This document shows positions 1 to 10,544 of a stretch of 64,000 nucleotides of DNA, piece by piece. How positions within the stretch are numbered: position 1 is the stretch's first letter; every line of letters starts with the position of its first letter. A model generated the notes under the pieces. That model made no database searches, was not told where the DNA came from, and was given only the letters and a program-made list of their open reading frames with translations. The position numbers and the translations under genes were made by a program. This DNA comes from Zeus faber (Eukaryota; Chordata; Actinopteri; Zeiformes; Zeidae): contig OY482849.1 in the NCBI GenBank assembly GCA_960531495.1, forward strand, positions 2,055,479-2,119,478. The letters run 5' to 3'.

Positions 1-221
1 TAACCGTGTTTCCGCCTGTAGTCTAGCAGTAATATTTAACTCCACAGTTTAACATTTATCTACTATTTATAAATCAAACTCGGCTTTGAAAATACGTTGA
101 GATAAAAACATTTTTAAAAACTCACAAAGGAACACGAATCTGGAAAAATCTATTTTTCCTCACAAATGTATTATTTGTAAAAAGTATTCAAATGTAGATG
201 ATTCAAATGTAATACAATTTG
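1..221. other. AT-rich sequence, nothing recognised
   Basis: AT-rich DNA upstream of the Tc1-like remnant. I see no coding signal, repeat unit or RNA gene. It may include the position where the 5' terminal inverted repeat of the neighbouring transposon would lie, but I cannot identify that repeat here. Confidence 0.5.
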
Positions 222-818
222 AATATATTATATTAAGCAGAAAGTGTGCAGTCACTTCTTGAAATCGATGTGTTGGAAGAAGGTCAAATGGGCCAGAGTA
301 AGGCAAGTGAAAGGCTTTGACAAGAGCCAGATTGTGATGGCAAGACGACTGGCTCAGACCATTTCCAAAATAACAGGTCTTGTGGGGTGTTGAGGTCTTG
401 CAGGGGTTAGTACCTACCAAAAGTGGTCCAAGGAAGGACAACCGGCGACAGGTTCACAGGCACCCATGAGTTCATTGATGCATGTGGGGAGCAAAGTCTA
501 GCCGTCTGGTCCGATCCCAGAGAAAAGCTACTGTCGCACAAATTGCTGAAAAAGTGAATGCCAGCTATGATGATCCAATCAAGCATCGGTGGGATGTGCT
601 GGAACAACAAACCCTATTCATGGGGCCCCACCTTGCAACTTACAGGACTTGGAGGATCTGCTGTTTACGTCTTGGTGACAGATACCACAGGACACCCTTT
701 AGAGGTCTTGTGGAGTCCATGCCTCAACGGGTCAGAGCTGTTTTTTACAAGGGGGAGCTACAAAATATTAGTGTTTTTTACAGTCATTGTGGTTTTAATG
801 TTGCGGTTAACCAGTGTA
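222..818 (+). mobile_element. Tc1/mariner-like element, 5'-truncated and internally deleted
   Basis: The sequence resembles a Tc1-like family common in fish. Landmarks are a GGTCTTGTGGGGTGTT segment near 380, CTACCAAAAGTGGTCCAAGG near 413, a stretch encoding 'LVRSQRKATVAQIAEKVN' near 506, and a 3' segment running to the inverted-repeat relic GTGGTTTTAATG at 789-800. Around 565-575 the text jumps from the N-terminal DNA-binding part of the transposase to the C-terminal 'IQSSIGGMCW' part, so the catalytic middle is missing (several hundred bases by comparison with the usual family length, from memory). The 5' inverted repeat is not recognisable. It cannot encode a transposase. The second copy at 22580-23054 shares the inverted-repeat ends. 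Family membership is from recall, not a search. Confidence 0.8.
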
Positions 819-1314
819 CAATTTTCCTGAAACAAATATTTAACACAATACTGCTAACGGTACAATCTGCTAATGGTACAGATTAGAGTCAGATTAAGAG
901 GCATCTGATCTGAACCCTGAGTTATTCTGAAGAGAGAAGGGATCCAATATCATATCCAAGCAGGCCAGTTCAGACACAATGAGTCCTTTCTCAAGTGCAA
1001 CCAGAGACCTCATCCACTGCTGCTTAATATTTCAGAAAAAAAAATTACAAGGAGCTCTGCCCGATTTTGTCCTCAGAACCTCTTGACAGTCAAAGAGTCA
1101 GTTGCAAAGAGTTGGTGTCTGGGCACATTGTCGAGAGGAGAGGTTAGTTATCAGCGTTATCTGCTATTTTTTCTTCCCAGGCCTTTTCATTTCTTTGTAC
1201 CAAGACGGAATTGATTCAATTTAATTTCATGTCTTCGCCCCCCCCAGTCTTGAACGTTGAGGAAAACCAGACCGTGTCACCAGACGAGGATAAGAAATCT
1301 GGTTGCAGAAGAAT

Positions 1315-1318
<4 letters not shown>
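819..1318. other. Unassigned sequence
   Basis: I see no gene or recognisable repeat here. Short A-runs occur near 1036. It is ordinary AT-rich intergenic DNA between the Tc1-like remnant and a GA microsatellite. Confidence 0.5.

Positions 1319-1345
<27 letters not shown>
1319..1345. repeat. (AG)n microsatellite
   Basis: An uninterrupted AG dinucleotide run of about 13 units. Open frames across it on either strand are low-complexity artefacts. Confidence 0.95.
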
Positions 1346-1350
<5 letters not shown>

Positions 1351-2440
1351 AAAGCAACTTATAAGAGATTTGCTTGAGACAAGGGAGAAATTTGACGGAT
1401 CTGCAAAAATGCCCATTCTGTGTCTGTGGTGTTGTGTGGTGTGTGGAAATAAAAGTAAAATTTCCTTAACTATCTCAACACCCATCTCCAGAAAACACAT
1501 TTGAAGTAACTCATACTGTTCCTAGATGGCACAATAACCACACCAGGATACTCCCCCTAAATCAGGTCATGCTGTGGTTTTATCGACTGGGGACCAGGAT
1601 ATGACATGCGAGCTACTTGCAAAAAATCTGGACTGATGTCAGTGATAGTATATAGAATGCAGGCTGTCAGGCTACAGATGCTGCTTTTATGGTGGATGAT
1701 GATCATGGAAGCTATTAAGCATGTCCGCTCTGAGTGCAGAAAGAAAGAATTTCTCTCCACATAATCAATTCATGCTAACAAAACATGAGGCAAGGTTCGG
1801 TTGAGTTTAGCTGGGTCCCGAATTCTGAGGATGACGAATAGTCATATGTAGCGCCTACCATACCTAGATCTTTAACCACTCAAGACCCATAACTTTACCT
1901 ACTGTAAACATAACAATTGCTCACCTATTCCTAAACATAACCATTTCTAACCAGATACCTAAACGGCAGGGGTATTACTGGCTTGGCACGTGGGGGGCTT
2001 CTCAGGGTGAGTTGCTTGGTTTTTTACAATTGTAGTGCCCCAACACTATGATTGGGGTGTTTGGGTTCGTTTTCTAAGGTAGCTACCACGAAGGTTGACC
2101 TGTGTTTGGTGAAACTTATAATACCCTACTAATAAACAAAGCGAATGCAAAACTTCATAGTCTCTATTCACATTGGCTAGACTTTTTTTTAAATAACTGA
2201 CCCAGACAACTTTTTTGAATAAAAACAAGTAACAGTTTACTGACTGCTTTTCAAATGTACAAATAATATCTACCCTTTTAATTGAAAAAACAAAAACATC
2301 AATAACACAAATCAGACCGCTTTTAGTTGGAAAAACAAACAGTACACACAAAACTTAAATCCCTATTTCTTTCCCATTTACACCTATTTTCCAATATCAA
2401 ACAGGTCAATTTAACTACTTAGCCCTACATTAACCACAAC
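1346..2440. other. Unassigned AT-rich sequence
   Basis: I see no coding or RNA gene. There is a short degenerate stretch of TAACC-like words at about 1870-1960, not regular enough to call a telomeric array. Otherwise nothing is recognised. Confidence 0.5.
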
Positions 2441-2490
2441 CGTGGGCCCACACACGGCACACACACTCACTCACTCACTTGCACACACGT
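2441..2490. repeat. Degenerate CA/ACTC simple repeat
   Basis: CACACACGG followed by ACACACACTCACTCACTCACTTGCACACAC. This is a short imperfect microsatellite of mixed CA and ACTC units. Confidence 0.85.
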
Positions 2491-2559
2491 GTAGATGGAT
2501 ACCGTTGCAGGCCTGTGCGTCACTTGGGTGCAGTGCTGCCGAAAGACAGTGGTCGGCGG

Positions 2560-2648
2560 GCGTAACAAGCAGGCAGGGCAGGAGGGATTGCTGCTTAAAT
2601 AGCCCAGCCAATAAGGGCATTGATGCGCGTAGCATTGTCTGACAAAAC
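2560..2648 (+). repeat. Interspersed repeat fragment, also at 63640-63732
   Basis: The block GGGATTGC..CCTAAATA..GCC..ATAAGGGC followed by GTCTGACAAAAC is present here. It appears in similar order near the right end of the window, where the words are GGGATTGCCGGCCTAAATA, CCCATAAGGGCGTG and TTTGACAGAAC. Two diverged copies 61 kb apart imply an interspersed element. I cannot place it in a family. Confidence 0.5.
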
Positions 2649-4194
2649 TACAGAAAGAGGGTACACATACAAAATGCTGATTATTATGGCCAGCTAATAG
2701 TTTTCACTTTAAGAGTGAAACTTGAGCTTATTGGGATGAACACAGAGCTTGTATTATGGCTCAAGCTGATGAATTTGTATGTCCTTGCAATTTCGTTCTT
2801 GCAACTCCGGAGCTAAATGTATTTATGGGAACAGCCTCCAGCCTCCAATCTTTGGTTCAGTCCAGGGTCAATGTAAAATGAATAGTGATGTAACAAAATC
2901 AGAAGCTCCTCAACAGTGAGTCTCCAGCCACCATCCATCACTGTAACCATATCAGGTAATGGAGTTTGGAACACCTTGTGGAAGACCACAATTACGCCTT
3001 GTACCACACGTGGGCCTGCGTTGCAAAAAGTCAAGGTCAAAAAATTAATCAATGGTATCAATGGCTCCACGAGCCTGACACGGGGCTCACACTTTTTTTG
3101 TTTAACTGAAGGAGTAAGGAGGAAAACAAGTAAAATAAATACATCTAAAATAATAAATGCATGCTACTTTTATTTGTTTTATTTGGAGAAACAGGTAACA
3201 GGCATGTGCAGCAGAGCGTAAATGGGTAATGGCGAGTCTCCATTACGTATTTATGCCACTGCTCTACACTTCTACACTTGCCTATTTTACAAGATATCTA
3301 TCTAATTATCTAAATAAATATAAAACTTAAAATAAAAGTCGGACAGTAGTTATTTTGATTTCAAGTGTTTAATGAATATGTAACTTTGTAAGGTAATCCT
3401 TAGGAGTGCTGTGCCGGTGCTATGCAAAATCCTGACTGGGCTATAGCACTGGCAAGCCCCCCCGTTGCACCGATTGGGATTTTTAAATAATGGAAAAATG
3501 GCTGTCCACCACAGTAAGCGATGCATTTCACAGTTTGCAGGTGCCTTGTGAATTAGATGGTTGCATTTTTTGTTGTCTTGTTTTAGTTGCCGCAAACTGC
3601 TCAATCCTTTTGTGAATTCATCCGTCAGTGTGTAGGAGTGCACGAAACGAGCTCATCTTGTCGTCAAGGTAACAAGAGAATTTAATCTGAAAATCGCTCA
3701 ATCTGGAACAACCTCTTCCATCTATGTGTGGGGTTGGGACAGAAGAGGGGGGGGTCGGATTAGGAAAAAAACGTTCCCATAAAAAGAGGACTCCCGTGAC
3801 CTTGAAAACCATTGGATTGTGTGAAGTGAAAACCTTTACACACAACCCAATGGCGAGACAATGCTTGTTGTAAATGGCTGTGAAACGAACTGACTGACGT
3901 GCCAACTGACTACCACCCTACTACTTCACTGTGGCAGAGAGATAATGAAGGCAAAACTGAGATGTAAAACAAGAAAAAAGTGTGGTCCTGTATTTTTGCC
4001 TTTTCTGCCTGCAAAAATAGATTACTTTTTTTTTCTTCAAACAATCTTCTCCATTAGCCAATTGTTGCTCAATTTTCTAATATAAGTCTCCTTTTACATA
4101 TAAGCACTTTCACACATATAGCAGTACACACGAGTTCATCCACTGCAAGCTGGAATGCAATAAAGATGGATAAATAAAGTACAAATAGTTGTTA
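2649..4194. other. Unassigned AT-rich sequence
   Basis: Several open frames of 85-101 codons exist on both strands, at 2813-3070, 2916-3221, 3350-3643 and 3618-3905. None shows a domain, a signal peptide or splice logic I can support, and both strands are equally open, as expected by chance. No RNA gene is seen. Confidence 0.45.
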
Positions 4195-4339
4195 TGTGCC
4201 ATTTGTTACAAACAAATGGCACATTTGCACAAATTGACACGTGCACATACACTTGCTGACAAAAATGTACACAGTGAATGTGTACATTTTGTCAGATGCA
4301 TGCACCTTTTACTCAAACATGCACTGTGCAAGCATGTTT
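4195..4339. repeat. Cluster of three short inverted repeats (hairpins)
   Basis: Three consecutive stem-loops can be read. The first has 13-bp arms TGTGCCATTTGTT (4195-4207) and its complement (4211-4223), separated by ACA. The second has 11-bp arms AAAATGTACAC (4262-4272) and complement (4280-4290); the pairing extends outward through CTGAC/GTCAG with one bulge. The third has 8-bp arms AAACATGC (4315-4322) and GCATGTTT (4332-4339). Such clusters are typical of small foldback or MITE-type elements, but no target duplication is evident. Confidence 0.7.
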
Positions 4340-4521
4340 TATTTGATCAATTTTTTTTTACAAAGGATTATGTTGCCATTAAGTCTGATGGTGAGTTTAA
4401 CGCTTAAACAAACGTTTAAACAACATCCTGGGTTTCAAGGCTTTAAATAATCGACGACGGAAAATAGTTTAAGCCACACATTTCGTGTCACTTTAGTCTA
4501 CTAACAAACATTTGATCTTAT

Positions 4522-4547
4522 CTTTATCTATCTATCTATCTATATAT
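4522..4547. repeat. (TATC)n microsatellite
   Basis: A short TATC tetranucleotide run ending in TATATAT, directly upstream of the SINE head. Confidence 0.9.
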
Positions 4548-4551
4548 TTTG

Positions 4552-4836
4552 ATGGGGGCAGTGGATATGAGGGCAGTGGCTCAGGAGATAGGGCAAGTCG
4601 TATAGTAATTGCCAGTTCGATCCCCAGCTCCTCCTGGAAGCATGCTGATGTGTCCTTGAGTAAGACACTTAACCCCTTTACTGCTCCCTGGGTGCCGCTA
4701 CATGACAGCCCACTGCTCCTAGAGATATCAGTTACTATGGGTAGAATATAGATAGGATGAGTAGAATGCAGAGAAATGCATTTTGTTGCCTTAGTACTTT
4801 TACCCCATGCAATGACAATAAGTTTAATCTAATCGA
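4552..4836 (+). mobile_element. tRNA-headed SINE
   Basis: The head has an A-box-like GTGGCTCAGGAG near 4576 and a B-box GCCAGTTCGATCC at 4611-4623, the spacing of a tRNA-derived Pol III promoter. This is followed by CCTTGAGTAAGACACTTAACCCC, shown here as the words CCTTGAGTAAGAC and ACTTAACCCC near 4655-4680, a body common in teleost SINEs. The 3' end is CAATGACAATAAGTTTAATCT near 4810-4832, a LINE-like tail. A related SINE head in reverse orientation lies at 57018-57222. I infer the family from motifs, not a search. Confidence 0.75.
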
Positions 4837-5338
4837 GTAGTTAACTGCTTTTGTGAGTTGCCACCCGAAAACCATATTTTTTTTGTGAAAATCATTGAAA
4901 ATCATGTGATGTAATTATCCTGTGAACTAATCCTCTATTTGAATTCTCACAGAATTTCTTACTTCTCAGACTTTCCCAAATACTCCAGTGTTTGAGCCAA
5001 CTCTGCTCATCGTACCATCGGCCTGCAACTCCTTACCTGACTTGACCAGCAATTCCCTGGGTGTTGCAGGCTGCACGGGCAAGCAAAGGCTACTGGTCGA
5101 TCTGTGGGCCATCTCAAAGTCATATGCGTGGTGCTCTGGGTCTGTTTGTCTGGGAATGTCCTGCACCTCCTTGCCCCCCGTGCCAGGAGGCTACATATCC
5201 CTGCTCAAGGCTGCCTGTCGCAAGGCTTGTGGGCAACGAGCACCGGAGCGGCTCTCCTCATAGTTTGCAAACAGTTACATGACACTTGAGCATTCCATTG
5301 CTGCGCTCCCTCCAGACTATGCCCTTCTTCCACACACC
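4837..5338. other. Unassigned sequence
   Basis: The 5000-5280 part is moderately GC-rich with overlapping open frames of 61-91 codons in three plus-strand frames. No frame has a recognisable domain. I do not call a gene. Confidence 0.4.
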
Positions 5339-5373
<35 letters not shown>

Positions 5374-5645
5374 AGTCTCTGCTCTCTCTCTCTTCCCCCC
5401 TCTCTGTATCTCTCTCCCTATATCTCAGCCCCCTCTCTCTCTCCTTGTTTCTCTCTTCTCTTCTCTCAAGCTTTTTTCATTCTCCCCCAGCCCCCCCCCT
5501 CTCTCTCTCCCAGTCTCATGCTTTCTCTCTTCTCTCTCTCTGTCTCTCTCACACACCCCTACCCCTCTCTGCCCTCTTTCTCTCTCTATGCCTGTCTCTC
5601 TCCTCCCTGTTGCTCTTTCTCTCTCTCCTCTTCTCTGTGCCTCTC
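5339..5645. repeat. CT-rich microsatellite / polypyrimidine block
   Basis: About 300 bp of (CT)n and CCTCT-type repeats with interspersed C runs. It directly precedes Gypsy-1. Long serine/leucine-rich frames read through it are repeat artefacts. Confidence 0.95.
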
Positions 5646-5690
5646 AGAATCAGAATCAGTTTAATAACATACACTAGGAATTTGTTCTGG
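5646..5690. repeat. Interspersed-repeat end with GAATCAGAATCAG motif
   Basis: CAGAATCAGAATCAGTTTAA followed by AGGAATTTGTTCTGGTG is a sequence type I recognise as a very common terminal segment of teleost interspersed repeats. Only this end is present. The family is not assigned. Confidence 0.5.
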
Positions 5691-5784
5691 TGAGGTTTGG
5701 TGTGTTCCATTAGCGTGAATAAAAACAACTTAACTGTCCGAAAAATATGAGAATAAAAATAATAATAAAATACAATAAAAAGTT

Positions 5785-5872
5785 GTGGCAAACGAGGGGG
5801 TGTGGTTACCTCACTCCCATGAGGTCTCTGTCTCCTTCCCTGAACCTGTGTCTATGGACGGAGCTGTTCACA
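5785..5872 (+). repeat. Gypsy-1 5' LTR fragment
   Basis: The 3' portion of an LTR, matching 8148-8221 by eye and ending in CA just before the primer-site-like TGGCGTCTGAACAGG. Confidence 0.65.
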
Positions 5873-5891
5873 AGTGGCGTCTGAACAGGCC

Positions 5892-6960
5892 ATGCAGAGA
5901 GGCAATGTGGAAGGCAGCTCACCATCCCCACTGGAGTGGATTATCGCCGCCCTCGCCACCATGCAGGTGGCGCAGGCTCCCTAGTTTGAGGAGATGGGGA
6001 GGGACCGGGAGGTGATGGCGGAGATGCTGCGGAGACAGCGGCGGATCCAGGGAGAGGAACGTCTGTCCAACCCCTTCTGAGCAGCAATCTACAGAAGATG
6101 AGATGGGACGACGATGCCAAGACATTCCTGGCCATGTTCGAGATGACAGCGGATGGCCGGGTGGAACTTTGAGGAGAGAGTGCTGTGCCTGCTCCCCTTG
6201 CTGACAGGGGAGGTGCAGCAAGCTGTGCACGGCTTACGGGCACTCGGCCACCAAGACTACCACGCCATCACGAGGGCGGTCCTGGACCGTGTAGGGAGGG
6301 CACCACCTGTGTTTCCGGGGACTGGACTATGCCACCTCAGGCCGTCCCTTCACACATGGTCAACACCTGCGGGACGCGGCCCGGTATTGGTTGCGAAATG
6401 AGGGTCAGTCCCCAGACCAGATCATCAACCTGGTGGCGCCGTAGCAGTTCCTCCTCAACTTTCTGGCAAGGACCGCCCAGTGGGTCTGCTGCCACTGTCT
6501 CGCCAGCCTGGACGCGGTGATCACGCTTGCGGAGGACCATGCAGAGGTGTACAGCAACCCGGGAGCTTACCACCAGGAGCCGGCAGAAGGTCAATCCCAT
6601 GCACCAATGGGGGAGCCAGTGAGACCTTGACTCTCCTCGGTACCCAGGGCTCCAAGGACAGCCCACCGACCAGCCATGTGCCACGGGAGTGCCACGGGAC
6701 ACCCTCCTCCCCTTCCGCCCAGTCCCCCTCCATTCAGCCCAGCGGAGGGGTTACGCCTACCAGCTGAGTCCTGTTGAGCCATGGGACACCTTCTCTCCTG
6801 TGCTGTCCCCTCTCTGTCCCCTGTCTACTCCCAGGCGGCGCCACAGTGGGCCAACAAATAGCTGCTAAAATGCCTGAACGGGGTGCTAGCGCTGCAGGCG
6901 ACCCAATCACATCCAGTGGGACAGCATCCTGATGGAGGTCGGACAGATAGCTCGGTGTTT
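5892..6960 (+). pseudogene. Gypsy-1 gag remnant
   Basis: Starting at the ATG at 5892 the frame reads MQRGNVEGSSPSPLEWII and reaches a stop near 5980. Further segments in other frames include 'DDDAKTFLAMFEMTA' near 6105, 'CLLPLLTGEVQQAVHGL' near 6186-6237 and 'DHAEVYSNPGAY' near 6535. These are hallmarks of the SCAN-like/retrotransposon gag capsid domain seen in teleost Gypsy elements, with an acidic DDD motif followed by LLPLLTGEVQ. At least three frame changes and several stops make it non-functional. No clear CCHC knuckle survives. In life Gag would form the intracellular particle that packages element RNA. Confidence 0.7.
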
Positions 6961-7290
6961 TAGGTGCAAAATCAGGGAGTGGGTGAGTGTTGCACGGGTG
7001 AGTGTTGCGATGGGCGTGATGATGCTGAGGGGTGGTTAGTGGGTGCTGCAGGGTCGTGGGCAGAGGAGTCTCCCCAGTTTCATTTATCGCCACCCTGGAC
7101 AATTTTTTGCTGGAGCGGTCGCGCGATGATACCCAATCTGGGGCCTTTAAGGGGGTAGTTCAAATCAATGCCGTATTTATGCACCCAGATGCTGTGCTCA
7201 CTCACCCATATTCACTTCACTGATTCACTGACTTCACTGATGAGGGACAGGTTATATCGAGTGAGCCGTGACACTCAATTGTCCCTCTTT
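6961..7290. other. Gypsy-1 spacer where protease/RT is missing
   Basis: About 330 bp that separate gag from integrase. I see no RT motifs (no YxDD, no LDLRxAY), so the whole protease-RT-RNase H block appears deleted. The words GTGTTGCACGGGTGAGTGTTGCGATGG show a short local duplication of GTGAGTGTTGC. Confidence 0.55.
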
Positions 7291-7340
7291 CAGCTGCTCC
7301 CGTTAGGGGTCGCCACAGCGGATCATCTGCCTCCTCAATC
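7284..7340 (+). repeat. Small interspersed-repeat fragment (TAGGGGTCGCCACAGCGGAT)
   Basis: The phrase TTTCAGCTGCTCCCGTTAGG then GGTCGCCACAGCGGATCATC is a sequence I recognise as widespread in teleost genomes. It lies at the deletion junction between Gypsy-1 gag and integrase, so it may mark a secondary insertion or a recombination point. Family not assigned. Confidence 0.45.
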
Positions 7341-8090
7341 AGTGGAGGAAATTATCCAATGTTGGTTCCGAAATGCCGCTGGGAAATGCTTTTCAGAGCG
7401 GCTCACCATAACCTGATCGCCGGTCACATCGCACACGATAAAACACTGCAGCAGAATATGGCCCACTTCTATTGGCCAGGCATTTGGGCAGATGTCCGTA
7501 AATGGTGCGCCGTGTGTCCTGAGTGCCAGTTAGTCAACCCTCCGGCTACGCCAAGAGTGCCATTGAGGCTCCTTCTCTTAGTTGAGGTGCTGTTCGAAAG
7601 ACTCGTTATGGACATCTTTTGGCCGTTAGACCACAGTGCCCGCGGGTATTGTTTTGTATTGGTCCTAGTGGACTATGCAACCCGTCACACAGAGGCGGTG
7701 CCATTGCGCAGTAAAGTCAAAAGTGTGGTGCAGACACTGTTTCAGGTCATCTCCCGAGTAAGGATTCCGAAGGAAATCTTGACCGACCAGGGCACTTCCT
7801 TTATGTCACGCACACTGGGGAACTTAACGAGCTGTTGGGTGTCCGCTCAATTCGGACCAGCATGGACCACTCCCAGAACAATGACCTGGTGGAGCGGTTC
7901 AATATGATGCAGAAGAACATGGTTCGGAAGTTTGTCATAATTTGGATAAATTATTGGACCCTCTATTGTTTGCGGTACGGGAGGTTCCCCAGGCCTCCAT
8001 GGGATTTTCTCCCTTTGAGGAGTCCGAGCACCTGCAGACCAGATCGAAAGTCAGATCAAGCACACAAGAACCCTGTTTAATAATTTATGT
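7341..8090 (+). pseudogene. Gypsy-1 integrase remnant
   Basis: From 7359 a 182-codon frame holds the zinc-binding H-H-C-C module ('HHNLIAGHIAHDKTLQ' then 'WCAVCPEC'), followed by the rve catalytic core with 'MDIFWPLD' and 'ILTDQGTSF' carrying the first two acidic residues. Around 7815 the frame shifts, and the remainder ('GVRSIRTSMDHSQNNDLVER', then 'FNMMQKNMVRKF') continues in another frame at 7835-8080, including the region of the third acidic residue. The enzyme would insert element cDNA into the host chromosome. The style (HSARGYCFVLVLVDYATRH) resembles integrases related to vertebrate GIN1, as I recall them. It is broken and lacks an RT partner. Confidence 0.85.
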
Positions 8091-8147
8091 TCCCATTTGG
8101 CCAGTGAGCCTTTTTGTTTGATTGTTTGATTATAATAAAAATCCCTC

Positions 8148-8221
8148 CGGGTCGGCACCTCACTACTAGGAAGTCACTGTCTCCATCCCTGAATCTGTGT
8201 CTGTGGACAGAGCTGTCAACA
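8148..8221 (+). repeat. Gypsy-1 3' LTR fragment
   Basis: Partner of the 5' LTR fragment. It shares CTCACT..AGTC/GGTC..CTGTCTCC..TGTGTCT and ends GTCAACA. It is followed by AAAAATAAAATAAAAAAA, giving several possible poly(A) signals. Confidence 0.65.
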
Positions 8222-8349
8222 AAAGTGAAGTAAAAATAAAATAAAAAAATTGAAAATTAAATGTCAAATATATACAACTAGCCAAAAAACAAATACAAAA
8301 CAGAATTAGCCAGGTTCATAGATATACAAATACACAAGTGATATTGTCT

Positions 8350-8465
8350 CCCTGTCTCATTCTCTCTCTCCCCTCCCTCTCTTGTTTTTGCTCTCTCACC
8401 TACATGCTCTCTCTCTCTCTCTCTCACTCTCTCTCTCTCTCTCACTCTCTCTCTCTCTCTGTATC
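8350..8465. repeat. (CT)n microsatellite
   Basis: An interrupted CT run of about 110 bp on the right side of Gypsy-1, mirroring the CT block on its left. Glu/Arg-rich frames on the minus strand are artefacts. Confidence 0.95.
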
Positions 8466-10380
8466 GCTCTGAGAAGATGAGATGACCCATTGTGTCAATG
8501 TTTTATCTTGATAATTGCCATAATGATGTTGTGCAATTTGGTTAAAAAAGGGTGTTGATCGATACATTTTTATGCATTGGTGACTATTGCATAAATATTC
8601 TTTTCAGATCCTATTTTCTCAGGTAAGAAATATTCCATTTTGTTCACATCGTAAAGGGTGTTATGGGCACCTTAAAGAAGGCATGGGTTATTTTTTATGT
8701 ACAGTTTTCTCTGTCAATCCTTACAAGGTTAAATTGCATAATAATGGACCACAACTCTATTTATAATTTTTTTAAACTATTTTCAAGATATTTTTTATGT
8801 TTTTTGTCCCTCCCTGTTGCAGTACATTGATTCTACCGTTGTCGCTGTTTTTTAGAAAAAACTACTGTCTTTAGAAGTTGAAGCTCTTGTCAAGATGGCA
8901 AAAAATGATGTATGATCCAAGCTCGCACAGCCACTCATTGTGAATAGAAACAATTTATTCACTCTTCCCTCTTTCTTCTGAGCAACTAATGCCTTTTGAG
9001 TCTATCGATTGTCTATTGAGTAATTTCTATTGGATTGGTCATTACTTTAACTTCCGTCACCATTATTGGTGCTAACTAGCAGGCTAGAGTTGATGTGCTT
9101 TGTTTATCACTGGTTGCCATGGAGATATTAACACATGATGTTCACTTACTAACTGGATGCACATTTTCCATTTTGGAGTAAAATCGGCTGGAGGCTTTGC
9201 AACTCCAGTCATTTGTTAGTTGAATGTTTGTCCAGTTAAAATTAAACCAGTTCAGGAGTTTTATGAAGCTCATGGAGCAGAGATTGAGTGGAGAAGCGAT
9301 TGAGTCGAATGACAGAATGACATTTCTCTTGTTAACAGAGATTGGTGCAGACCGCCTGTTTTGTGCGATAACATGGCATCAATCGGCAACATTCAATTAA
9401 ATTTATGCAACAAGTGAATAAAATATTACCAATACCTTTAAGGCTTACTTTTCAAGTTGACATAAACCTTGTGAACATATGGTTTCCAATCGGTGCAATT
9501 ATTTTTGAAGTTAACCCAATGATTAATTATTTCAGTGATAGGTAGAGACAGAATTTCCAACAATACATTTTAAGTAAATACAGTATATCGGGGTTTTATA
9601 AGGTAAAACCCTGATCAAAATATTCAGTTTTGTGTTTGCTCAAAGGTTAAAGGATTTCTAAGGCAAGCCCCCACCTAGAGTTAGTTTAGTGTCCGCTGCT
9701 TTGGTTGCTCTGCAAAATTGTTCAGTTTTAAATTAATGTTTGTCACCCTGAAGACAGCTTAGCCCCAGCAGACAAAGATCAATGTGAGCAAGTTCCACTG
9801 CTGAGACTCGCAAAGTCATTACACCTTGACACACGGGTCCGTTACACCTTGACATATGCCTGATGATGGAGGGATGGGCAACAACACCAAGGTATGTAGC
9901 GTGTTCAGAGCACCGAGTTATTGTTCTCGAAATTGCGACCGTAACGCGATAGGCTTCGACTTATGTACCTGTGCCATTCTGGTGCTTTACGCTTTTCACA
10001 CAGGGCTTCTTTGGCTCCGGCTTGAGATTGATGCTGTAGGCCTTCTGTCATAGAGAGAGAGGGAGAGAGGCGAGAAACAGAAGAGGAATAGTGAAAAGGT
10101 GTGAAACAGACAGGAGCCCACACAGCCACAGAGAACACAGTCATTAACTGGGGGCGTGAATAATTGCTCTGTCAGACAAAATAACACAGCACAGGGTTGA
10201 GTTCAACGTCATTTTATGCAATTTAACGGAGCAGTTAGGGTTAGGTTACGCATGACTCTGTCTTCTCCTAGCATTCTATGTCAGTCTCCAACGGTTTGGT
10301 GATTAGTCGATATTCCACCGTTTCTGAAATATAACGATCCTTTCTTTATCCTTACTTTATAAAGACAATGTATTCTTTTT
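8466..10380. other. Unassigned AT-rich sequence
   Basis: About 1.9 kb with no recognised element. A direct repeat of TTACACCTTGACA occurs at about 9819 and 9843. AAG/GTATGT at about 9890 resembles a 5' splice site, but no convincing exon is attached to it. No RNA gene is seen. Confidence 0.45.
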
Positions 10381-10401
10381 TTTTCTTTATTTTTTTTTTT
10401 C
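10377..10401. repeat. T-rich homopolymer runs
   Basis: TTTTTTTTTCTTTATTTTTTTTTT, a low-complexity T tract. Confidence 0.9.
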
Positions 10402-10544
10402 AACCTGTGCTGGCTAGGCATATAACACAGGGTATTTGAATGCCATTGCATCCGATACAGAGTTTATCTGTGGGTGGAGTTCAAATTCTCAACCTCCAAA
10501 GCCAATCTTTATTAGTCATCCAGAACTGCTAACAATAACTCTGT

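Larger units (their letters stand above)
5785..8221 (+). mobile_element. Gypsy-1: degraded Ty3/Gypsy LTR retrotransposon, RT region deleted
   Basis: Two related terminal segments flank gag- and integrase-like sequence. The left one (to 5872) and the right one (8148-8221) share TCTGTCTCC(T/A)TCCCTGAA(C/T)CTGTGTCT and end GAGCTGTTCACA and GAGCTGTCAACA. A primer-site-like TGGCGTCTGAACAGG follows the left copy at 5875-5889 and resembles the end of a tRNA-Lys primer site. Order is LTR, gag, spacer, integrase, LTR. Protease, RT and RNase H are missing between about 6960 and 7290, a deletion that makes the copy non-autonomous. The LTR 5' ends are also lost. Target duplications could not be identified. 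Confidence 0.8.

Noticed and set aside
1870..1960. Possible telomeric-like TAACC cluster
   Set aside because: Words are irregular (TAACCACTC, TAACTTTACC, TAACAATTG); no unit repeats in phase, unlike 60917-60952.
2813..3070. Minus-strand 85-codon frame with 'EELLILLHHYSF' as a Harbinger-type protein
   Set aside because: A single suggestive phrase; no helix-turn-helix, no DDE motifs and no inverted repeats nearby.
4576..4630. Functional tRNA gene
   Set aside because: Same reasoning: tRNA-like promoter of a SINE with diverged stems.
5279..5693. Ser/Leu/Pro-rich frames of 82 and 132 codons
   Set aside because: Translations of the CT microsatellite.
9880..9900. AAG/GTATGT as a host exon donor
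   Set aside because: No matching acceptor, no coding bias upstream and no CpG promoter; donor-like words of this quality occur by chance.
10100..10250. GTCAGACAAAATAACAC as a third copy of the end repeats
   Set aside because: Only the short GTC(T/A)GACA(A/G)AA word is shared; surrounding sequence does not align with 2560-2648 or 63640-63732.
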